From Streptosporangium becharense (GTDB lineage: Bacteria; Actinomycetota; Actinomycetes; Streptosporangiales; Streptosporangiaceae), in contig NZ_JACHMP010000001.1 in assembly GCF_014204985.1 (NCBI RefSeq), positions 3,658,001 through 3,722,000 on the forward strand: a stretch of DNA of 64,000 nt, written 5' to 3'. Shown here in pieces: positions 49,161-55,677 of this stretch. The notes beneath the pieces are model-generated. The model saw only the letters and a program-made list of their open reading frames with translations, searched no databases and had not been told where the DNA came from. The position numbers and the translations under genes are program-made. Numbering within the stretch: the stretch's first letter is position 1; each line of letters starts with the position of its first letter.

Positions 49161-49853
49161 TCACCGCGCGGTGAGTGCCGGGCGGTGCAGCACCGCCCGC
49201 TCGGCGGCCGTCCACGCCGTCGTGACGAGCAGGTAGATTCCCGCCGCGAGCGGCAGCACCGCCGCGGCCAGCACCGTCCCGTACGGCAGCAGCGGCAGCA
49301 CCCGGCGCAGCGCCGGCTGGACCTCCTCGCCCATCGTGCGCCGCATCCGCCGCGACGTGATCGTCGCGACGGCGGCGAGCAACAGGAAGAGTCCGGCGAA
49401 CACCAGCGCCGGCCCGCTGATCAGGCCGAACCCGGCGACCGTGCCCGCGAACTGCTGCCCCAGCTGCACTCCGAACAGCCCGTGCGTGAGCAGCGCGTTG
49501 GCGTGTCCGGCGATCGTCGAGGAGACGAAGACCTGGTACATCACGGTGAAGAACGGCAACTGCGCCATGCCTGGCAGGCAACCGGCCAGCGGCGAGGTCT
49601 TCTCCCGGGCGTACAGGGCACTCAGCTCGCTGTGGAGCCGCTCGGGTTGCCGGGCGTACCGCTCCCTCAGCTTCCTGACCTCGGGTGCGAGCCGTGCCCT
49701 GGCCCGCTCACCCCTTGCCTGCATGACGCCGAGCGGCAGCAGCAGGAGCCGTACGCCGAGGGTGAAGACGACGATCGCCAGCGCGGTGGAGTCCAGCGGC
49801 TCGGCGAGGGCGGTGATGAGACCGGCGGTGAAGCCGATGACGGAGTCGAACAT
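49161..49853 (-). CDS. YidC/Oxa1-family membrane insertase paralogue (short form)
   Basis: 230 residues with five membrane helices. The family motifs are LAIVVFTLGVRLLLLPLGVM, APEVRKLRERYARQPERLHS, ALYAREKTSPLAGCLPGMAQ and LPFFTVMYQVFVS. A conserved helix-1 arginine (GVRLL) should lie in the hydrophilic groove. The basic C-terminal ribosome-binding tail of housekeeping YidC is missing. It is the third gene of a set with two tiny membrane proteins (50208 and 49945). It is a second, non-essential-type insertase; client proteins are unknown. Confidence 0.9.
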   Translation of the reverse strand: MFDSVIGFTAGLITALAEPLDSTALAIVVFTLGVRLLLLPLGVMQARGERARARLAPEVRKLRERYARQPERLHSELSALYAREKTSPLAGCLPGMAQLPFFTVMYQVFVSSTIAGHANALLTHGLFGVQLGQQFAGTVAGFGLISGPALVFAGLFLLLAAVATITSRRMRRTMGEEVQPALRRVLPLLPYGTVLAAAVLPLAAGIYLLVTTAWTAAERAVLHRPALTAR

Positions 49854-49944
49854 GCGAAGGGCCCTTCTGACTGGTGCGTGGACAGCGCAGAAGGCGCCCG
49901 CGGAACGGGACGTCGGGAAGCGGACCCGAGCGGGTCCGCGAAAG

Positions 49945-50211
49945 TCACGCGGGCGCCGGGCCCGCCGAGGGTGCTCGGGGCCGGGACCTCCCGGCCGCGT
50001 CGGGGTCGCGCTGCCGGACGAACAGGCCCCGCCCGGCCCGCTCCCGCCGGGACGGCGGCACGCGCCGCTCCGCCTCGGAGGCGACGGGCATCCGGCGCAG
50101 CGCCGCCCAGGCGAGCAGGAGCACGCCGAACCCGACCACGGCGGCGATGGTCAGCCCGCCGTCACCGGCCAGCCAGGCGGCGAGTGTCTGGAGCGCGACC
50201 AGCAGGTTCAC
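49945..50211 (-). CDS. DUF6412 small membrane protein
   Basis: 88 residues from a GTG at 50211: LLVALQTLAAWLAGDGGLTI and VGFGVLLLAWAALRRMPVAS form two hydrophobic segments, followed by a hydrophilic tail with REHRA-like SRRERAGRGLFVRQRDPDAA and GRSRPRAPSAGPAPA. This tail pattern is that of DUF6412 proteins, which I recall next to short YidC paralogues. Start and upstream stop overlap by four bases (GTGA). The basic Arg-rich tail could touch the ribosome or nucleic acid in place of the missing YidC tail; this is only a suggestion. Confidence 0.75.
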   Translation of the reverse strand: MNLLVALQTLAAWLAGDGGLTIAAVVGFGVLLLAWAALRRMPVASEAERRVPPSRRERAGRGLFVRQRDPDAAGRSRPRAPSAGPAPA

Positions 50212-50375
50212 CTGCCGGACTTGCCCACCATCGTGACCACGGCGACGACTGCGAAGGCCACCACCGCGAGCACGAGCACGAACTTCAGCAGCCCGAACAA
50301 GGCGGGCAGCACCAGCCCGAACACCACGTAGAGCGCAAGCAGGAGACCGATGACCGCAAGCACGACACGACTCAT
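50208..50375 (-). CDS. 55-residue membrane protein upstream of DUF6412 and YidC2
   Basis: Minus-strand ATG at 50375, stop at 50208: MSRVVLAVIGLLLALYVVFG, then LLKFVLVLAVVAFAVVAVVT and a short basic end MVGKSGR. Two helices or one long hairpin would span the membrane. The stop codon overlaps the DUF6412 start (GTGA), so both are made together. I recognise no family. Its consistent coding bias and tight coupling argue that it is real. Confidence 0.75.
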   Translation of the reverse strand: MSRVVLAVIGLLLALYVVFGLVLPALFGLLKFVLVLAVVAFAVVAVVTMVGKSGR

Positions 50376-50502
50376 GAGATCTACCGTACGTCCGGAAGCC
50401 CGGGGACGTGACCGGGGAACATAACGATCAGATCCTTACGGATCCTTACGGAGCGGTGACGAGGCTGGGGAACGGTCCCCGGTGGGGCCTACCGTGGTGA
50501 CC

Positions 50503-51198
50503 ATGAGCGCGCGCATTCTGGTGGTCGACGACGATCCGATGGTGGCCGAGGTCGTGGCCCGCTATCTGGAGCGTGACGGCCACGCGGTCGAGTGCGTCGG
50601 AGACGGCGCCGAGGCGCTCAGACGTGCCCTGTCCAACCCGCCGGACCTGATGGTGCTCGACCTGATGCTGCCCAAGATGGACGGACTCCAGGTCTGCCGG
50701 AAGCTCAGGGAGCGCTGGCCGGTCCCGGTGATCATGCTGACCGCGCTGGGCGACGAGATGGACAGGGTGGTCGGCCTGGAGACCGGGGCCGACGACTACG
50801 TCACCAAGCCGTTCAGCCCCCGCGAACTGGCGCTGCGGGTCCAGTCGGTGCTGCGCCGGGCCCGCGGCGGCTCGGTGCCGGCCGGCACGGGCGTGCTCAG
50901 GGACGGCGACCTGACGGTCGACGTCGGGGCTCACGAGGTGCGACTCGGCGGCACGGAGATCATGCTGACCGCCCGTGAGTTCGACCTCCTGGCCCACCTG
51001 ATGCGCAACCCCCGCCAGGCGTTCAGCCGCTCCACCCTGCTCGACCAGGTCTGGGGCTGGTCCTTCGGTGACTCCTCCACGGTGACCGTGCACGTCCGGC
51101 GTCTGCGCGAGAAGATCGAACCCGACCCGACGGCGCCCCGGAGGATCGTCACCGTCTGGGGCGTCGGCTACCGCTACGAACCGCTGGCGGAACCGTGA
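50503..51198 (+). CDS. OmpR/PhoB-type response regulator
   Basis: 231 residues from the ATG at 50503 (MSARILVVDDDPMVAEVVAR); CCTACCGT sits 7-8 bases upstream, so the mRNA may be leaderless. The receiver has the acidic DDD cluster, LMVLDLMLPKMDG with the phospho-acceptor Asp and TKPFSPREL. The winged helix has LTAREFDLLAHLMRNPRQAF, VTVHVRRLREKIE and TVWGVGYRYEPL. The cognate kinase follows with a 4-base overlap. Confidence 0.94.
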   Translation: MSARILVVDDDPMVAEVVARYLERDGHAVECVGDGAEALRRALSNPPDLMVLDLMLPKMDGLQVCRKLRERWPVPVIMLTALGDEMDRVVGLETGADDYVTKPFSPRELALRVQSVLRRARGGSVPAGTGVLRDGDLTVDVGAHEVRLGGTEIMLTAREFDLLAHLMRNPRQAFSRSTLLDQVWGWSFGDSSTVTVHVRRLREKIEPDPTAPRRIVTVWGVGYRYEPLAEP

Positions 51199-52328
51199 TC
51201 CCCGAGATGCTGGTGATCGTCGCCGTCACCGCCGGGCTCGGCCTGCTGGTCGCGGTGGCCGGCCTGGGGGTGATGTGGCTACTGCGCGGCCGGTCGATCG
51301 GCGCGATGCTCGCGGTGGTCGCCGTGGTGACCGTGGTGGCCACCGTGGGCGGTGTGGTCGCCATCACCCTGAAAATGATCATCGAGGGCACGCCCCGTGA
51401 CATCGTGCTCAGCGTGGTCGCCGTCGGCGGCCTCGTCGGCATGGGCGTCGCGACGGTGCTCGCCCGCCGGGTCGTGGCCGCCAGCCGCAGGCTGGTCGAC
51501 GCCGTCCGGGCGGTACCGCCGTCGGGGGAGTTCACCCCGCCCACCGGCCTGCCCGCCGAACTCGACACGATCGCGAGGACCCTGGACCAGGCATACCGGC
51601 GGCTGCGCCTCAGCCACGAACGCGAGCGGGCACTGGAGAGCGCCCGCCGCGAGCTCGTCGCCTGGGTCAGCCACGACCTGCGCACCCCGCTGGCGGGGAT
51701 GCGGGCCATGGCCGAGGCCCTGGAAGACGGCGTGGTCGACGACCCGGAGACCGTCGCCCGATATCACCGGCAGATCCGCCTGGAGGTCGACCGCCTGTCG
51801 GACATGGTCGACGACCTGTTCGAGCTCTCCCGGATCCACGCGGGCGCCCTGCGCCTGTCGCGCCACCGCATCGGTCTCGGCGACCTCGTCGCCGACGCGC
51901 TGGCCGGGGTGGAACAACTGGCCAGAGCCAAGGGGGTGCGGCTCACCGGCGACGTCGGGCCGGTGGTGCCGGTGCAGGCCGACGCCGGTGAACTCTCCCG
52001 GGCACTGCGCAACCTGGTGGTCAACGCCATCAGGCACACCCCAGGCGACGGCACCGTCTGGGTGCGCGCCGACGTGCGGGACGGGGTCGCCTGCCTGTCG
52101 GTCACCGACTGCTGCGGCGGCATCCCGCCGGGCGACCTGCCCCGCGTCTTCGACGTCGCCTTCCGCGGCGAGGCCGCCCGCACCCCCAGGGCGGACGGCG
52201 CGGGGGCGGGGGCGGGCCTCGGGCTGGCGATCGCCCGGGGCATCGTCGAGGCGCACCAGGGCTCGATCGGCGTCGTCAACACCGGTCCCGGCTGCCGCTT
52301 CGAGATCCGCCTGCCCCTGTCGGCCTGA
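51195..52328 (+). CDS. Sensor histidine kinase (partner of the 50503 regulator)
   Basis: 377 residues from the GTG at 51195, overlapping the regulator stop by four bases. Three membrane helices fill the first 90 residues (LVIVAVTAGLGLLVAVAGLG, MLAVVAVVTVVATVGGVVAI, IVLSVVAVGGLVGMGVATVL) with hardly any external loop, so the signal is likely sensed in the membrane. Then come HisKA (VAWVSHDLRTPLAGMRAMAE) and HATPase_c (LRNLVVNAIRHTPGD, DCCGGIPPGDLP, AGLGLAIARGIVEAH). The D-box reads TDCCGGI with two adjacent cysteines. Confidence 0.94.
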   Translation: MIPEMLVIVAVTAGLGLLVAVAGLGVMWLLRGRSIGAMLAVVAVVTVVATVGGVVAITLKMIIEGTPRDIVLSVVAVGGLVGMGVATVLARRVVAASRRLVDAVRAVPPSGEFTPPTGLPAELDTIARTLDQAYRRLRLSHERERALESARRELVAWVSHDLRTPLAGMRAMAEALEDGVVDDPETVARYHRQIRLEVDRLSDMVDDLFELSRIHAGALRLSRHRIGLGDLVADALAGVEQLARAKGVRLTGDVGPVVPVQADAGELSRALRNLVVNAIRHTPGDGTVWVRADVRDGVACLSVTDCCGGIPPGDLPRVFDVAFRGEAARTPRADGAGAGAGLGLAIARGIVEAHQGSIGVVNTGPGCRFEIRLPLSA

Positions 52329-52361
52329 GGCCGGCTTGAGCGACCCGGCCGGCGGAACCCG

Positions 52362-52907
52362 TCACGGGGTGGCGGCCCCGTTGGACGCCGGTGCCTGGGA
52401 GACGTCCCGGTCGGGGGGCGTCGTCGCAGAGGAGACCGGCTCGCCGGGCTCGCCGGGCCTCACCGGGACCATGAGGGTCATCCGGGCACACTGGCCGTCG
52501 TCGGGCTCGACCCGCTGGCAGGAGGTGAGCCTCCTGCTGGTGCCCAGGCATTCGACCATCGCGCGGAACGTCGGGCACGGCCAGCGCCACATGCAGCTCC
52601 GGCAGCGCAGGATGGGGTTGGCGGCGTCGCTGGTGATGCCGCCCGCGTCACGCGGCTGATGGAGGTCGAGCAACCTCACTCCGAGCGTGGCGAAGTCGAG
52701 CAGCTCCTCGCGTGCCCCCTCCAGGAAGTCGAGGTCTTCGACCGACAGGTGCGTTCTCACCGGGATGTATCCCTCGTGGTTCACCAGGCTCCGCAGGGAA
52801 CTGGCGGCGTCGCGCCACGAGGTGGCCTTGTCGGTGCGGGCGATCATGGACTCCAGGTGGTTCCGGAGCCGTTGCCGCTGCAGATCCTCAGGCAGGTCTG
52901 TGTTCAT
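52362..52907 (-). CDS. Conserved hypothetical protein with a Cys-rich motif
   Basis: 181 residues from ATG 52907. The N-terminus is charged and helical (LPEDLQRQRLRNHLESMIAR, WRDAASSLRSLVNHEGYIPV), then LEGAREELLDFATLGVRLLD. A C-x2-C-x5-C motif lies in ILRCRSCMWRWPCPTFRAMV, followed by more Cys (VECLGT, LTSCQRVEPDDGQCARMTLM). Such spacing suggests a zinc or iron-sulfur site. I do not recognise the family. It converges on the kinase gene. Confidence 0.65.
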   Translation of the reverse strand: MNTDLPEDLQRQRLRNHLESMIARTDKATSWRDAASSLRSLVNHEGYIPVRTHLSVEDLDFLEGAREELLDFATLGVRLLDLHQPRDAGGITSDAANPILRCRSCMWRWPCPTFRAMVECLGTSRRLTSCQRVEPDDGQCARMTLMVPVRPGEPGEPVSSATTPPDRDVSQAPASNGAATP

Positions 52908-53101
52908 CGATGCGTTCGAGCCCGTTTCTGTAACTCAACGGCCGCCGCTGGCGTGGCGCAGCGGCGGTCGGGAGGCCCCGGGTCTCCTCCCATTTTCCGG
53001 CCAAGCAGGCGTTGCGCTGTGTCAAGTCTCGCGCACCGAGGGTTTCCATGAGACCGAAACCGGGGACAAAGGGCCGGACGACTCGGGTTGACCGAGAGAA
53101 C

Positions 53102-53491
53102 GTGACCAGCGGCTCCGGCGCCGCTAGTGTGCCCGCTGTGGAGCTAAAAGTCGCAACTCGATCTCATGCCGGACACGCCGTGATGGCCGTCGTCGGTGAG
53201 ATCGATCTTTATACCGCGCCCCGCCTGCAGGCCGAGTTCGCCCGGCTGCTCGACGAGGGCCGCACCACCCTCGTGGTCCTCGACATGTCCGCCGTGGAGT
53301 TCTGTGACTCCACCGGCATGAACGTCCTGCTCTCCGCCCTCAAGCGGCTGCGCGAGCGTGGCGGCACGCTGGAGGTCGCCGGGCCCCGGCCGGCCGTGCG
53401 CAAGATCCTCCAGGTCACGGGCCTCGACTCGGTGTTCGTCGTGCACGACGCGGTGCCCGAGAAGCTGTTGACGTCCGAACCTCAGGGATGA
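53102..53491 (+). CDS. STAS-domain anti-sigma factor antagonist (RsbV/SpoIIAA-like)
   Basis: 129 residues if the GTG at 53102 is used (ACCGAGAGAAC ahead); a GTG at 53138 gives the tight 117-residue STAS form. Core: GHAVMAVVGEIDLYTAPRLQ, LDMSAVEFCDSTGMNVLLSA with the phosphorylatable Ser in CDSTG, LEVAGPRPAVRKILQVTGLD. It binds RsbW-like kinases and releases sigma factors. It is coupled by a 4-base overlap to a GT2 glycosyltransferase, which is an odd partner. Confidence 0.92.
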   Translation: MTSGSGAASVPAVELKVATRSHAGHAVMAVVGEIDLYTAPRLQAEFARLLDEGRTTLVVLDMSAVEFCDSTGMNVLLSALKRLRERGGTLEVAGPRPAVRKILQVTGLDSVFVVHDAVPEKLLTSEPQG

Positions 53492-54171
53492 TGACCGGCA
53501 CCGCGGCGATCATCCCCGCCAAGAACGAGGAGGAACGGATCGCGGCCACCGTGGCCGCGGCGCTGGCCCTGCCCGGGGTCGATCTCGTCGTGGTCGTCGA
53601 TGACGGCTCGACCGACCGGACGGGCCGGGCGGCCAAGGCCGCCGGCGCCCGCGTCGTACGCCACAGCCGCAACCGCGGCAAGGCGGCCGCGATGGAGAGC
53701 GGCGCCGAGGCGGTGCGTGTGCTCGACGGCGACGACCCTCGCCATCTGCTGTTCCTGGACGCCGACCTCGGCGAGAGCGCCCGCACGGCCGCACCGCTGA
53801 TCGAGCCGGTCACCGCGGGTGAGGCCGACATGACGATCGCCGTGTTCGTCACCCGCGTGAAGCTCGGCGGCCACGGCTTCGTCGTGCGCCTGGCCCGCGG
53901 AGGGGTCGAACGCGCCACCGGCTGGAGCCCCTCCCAGCCGCTCAACGGCCAGCGTTGCCTGACCAGGGCCGCCTTCCAGGCCGCCCTGCCGCTGGCCCGC
54001 GGCTTCGGAGTGGAGACCGGTCTCACCATCGACCTGCTCCGCAAGGGCTTCCGGGTGCGGGAGGTGCCGGTGGAGATGGCGCACCGCGCCACCGGCACCG
54101 ACTGGAGGGCCCAGCTCCACCGGGCCAGGCAGTTCCGCGACGTGGCCTGCGCTCTCCTCACCCGCAGGTGA
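53488..54171 (+). CDS. Family 2 glycosyltransferase
   Basis: 227 residues, cytosolic. The GT-A signature is MTGTAAIIPAKNEEERIAAT, VDLVVVVDDGSTDRTG (nucleotide binding) and HLLFLDADLGESA with the DxD-like metal site. QPLNGQRCLTRAAFQAALPL is the acceptor-side helix. No TM helices. It resembles polyprenyl-phosphate or glucosylglycerate-type GT2 enzymes. Its ATG overlaps the STAS stop, and the integral-membrane glycosyltransferase gene follows, so they may act on the same lipid-linked sugar. Confidence 0.88.
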   Translation: MMTGTAAIIPAKNEEERIAATVAAALALPGVDLVVVVDDGSTDRTGRAAKAAGARVVRHSRNRGKAAAMESGAEAVRVLDGDDPRHLLFLDADLGESARTAAPLIEPVTAGEADMTIAVFVTRVKLGGHGFVVRLARGGVERATGWSPSQPLNGQRCLTRAAFQAALPLARGFGVETGLTIDLLRKGFRVREVPVEMAHRATGTDWRAQLHRARQFRDVACALLTRR

Positions 54172-54216
54172 CCGGGTCCCGTCCGGGCAGCGGGCGGGAT
54201 GTGCTGGAATTTGCGG

Positions 54217-55677
54217 GTGACTCGGGAAGCGTCGGTCGTCGACCGCGGGCGGGGCCGCACGGGCGGCCCGACCCGGTGGTCCGCCGTCGCCGCGTACGGG
54301 GCCATGGGGCTCTCTGCCGTGCTGACGGTCCTGATCGGGTTGCTGGGCCCCTCGGCCATGGTGCCCCGCCTGCCGGGCCCGTCCTGGCACCCCCCCTACT
54401 CGCTCCAGGCCGATCCCGGCCCCCATCTCGTCATCGCCATGGGTGCGGCGGCGATCCTGCTCGGCGGGGCGGGACTGGCCGCGGCGCTGCGGTCGCCCTG
54501 GCGACCCGATCCGCGCTGGCCGCTCATGGCCGGCTGCGCCGTCGCGGCGCTGCTCGCCCTCCTGCCGCCCTCCGGCTCGGCCGACCACCTCAACTACGCC
54601 GCCTACGGCCGTCTGGCCGCCCTCGGCCACGACCCGTACGCGGTCACGCCCGCCGAACTGCCCGCCGACCCGGTGACCGGCGCGGTACAGGAGTGGACCG
54701 GGGTGACGAGCGTCTACGGCCCGGTGGCGACCGCCGTGCAGGCACTCGCGAGCCTGGCCGGGGGAGACTCGGTCAGGTTGACGGTCTTCGCGATGGCCCT
54801 GGTCAACGCGGCGGCGTTCATCGGCACCGCGTTGCTGCTGCACCGCCTCACCGCAGGCGACCCCGAACTGCGGCTGCGGGCGGTGCTGCTGTGGGCGGCC
54901 AACCCGTTGATGATCTATCACCTGTCGGCCGGGATGCACGTCGACACCCTCGCCGTCGCCTGCATGGTCGCCGCGCTCATGGCCGGCGGTGCCCGGTCGG
55001 GGCTGCTGCTGGGGCTCGGCATCGGGGTCAAACTGAACGCCGGGCTCGTCGCGCTCGGCCCCGCCTGGGAGCTGCGCCGCTCGCCCGCCCGGCTCGCCGT
55101 CGTGGCCGGCACCGCGACGGCGACCGTGGCGGCCGTCTACGCGCTCGCCGGATCGCACGCGTTCGACCAGGTGAGCGCCGCGAGCAGGAAGGTCTCCCTG
55201 GCCACGCCCTGGCAGCTGGTCAAGGGCGGCCTCCAGGGGGTGTTCGGGCCGGGCGCCTACTCGGCGTGGATCCAGGCGGGTTCGCTGATCCTGCTGGCGG
55301 CCCTGGCCTGGGCGATGTTGCGGGCCGTGCCCGCCCGCACCGCCCCGGCGGTCGCCGCGGTGCTGGTGGTCGCCTGGCTGTTCGCCGCCCCGTACGCGCT
55401 GCCCTGGTACGACGGCCTGGCCTTCGCGCTGCTGGCGATGGCCTCCTGGCCCGCCCTGGAGGGCTTCATGGTGGCGCGGGTGACCGTGCTGTCGCTGGGC
55501 TACCTGCCGGCCAGGGAGATCCTCCGCCCCGCGGACCTGGAGTGGACCAAGACCCTGCTCAGGGAGACGGCGGTGCCGTGGACGCTGCTGGCGTTGACGG
55601 CCGCTCTGCTGTGGTGGGCGGTGAGAGCTGCAACACGCGCACACAGGCGGCCAGGGTCAGCGGCACCGCGACCGTGA
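54217..55677 (+). CDS. Multi-pass membrane glycosyltransferase (GT-C type)
   Basis: 486 residues from a GTG at 54217 (VTREASVVDRGRGRTGG); the frame is open from 54199. About 12 membrane helices (AAYGAMGLSAVLTVLIGLLG, ALMAGGARSGLLLGLGIGVK, ALAWAMLRAVPA). An early Asp (SADHLNYAAYGRLAALGHDP) is in the position of the GT-C catalytic loop, and IGVKLNAGLVALGPAWELRR is typical of mannosyl/arabinosyltransferases of the DUF2029/GT87-like group. It probably transfers a polyprenyl-phosphate-linked sugar on the outer face. Its 3' end overlaps the opposite-strand membrane gene by 119 bp. Confidence 0.87.
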   Translation: MTREASVVDRGRGRTGGPTRWSAVAAYGAMGLSAVLTVLIGLLGPSAMVPRLPGPSWHPPYSLQADPGPHLVIAMGAAAILLGGAGLAAALRSPWRPDPRWPLMAGCAVAALLALLPPSGSADHLNYAAYGRLAALGHDPYAVTPAELPADPVTGAVQEWTGVTSVYGPVATAVQALASLAGGDSVRLTVFAMALVNAAAFIGTALLLHRLTAGDPELRLRAVLLWAANPLMIYHLSAGMHVDTLAVACMVAALMAGGARSGLLLGLGIGVKLNAGLVALGPAWELRRSPARLAVVAGTATATVAAVYALAGSHAFDQVSAASRKVSLATPWQLVKGGLQGVFGPGAYSAWIQAGSLILLAALAWAMLRAVPARTAPAVAAVLVVAWLFAAPYALPWYDGLAFALLAMASWPALEGFMVARVTVLSLGYLPAREILRPADLEWTKTLLRETAVPWTLLALTAALLWWAVRAATRAHRRPGSAAPRP

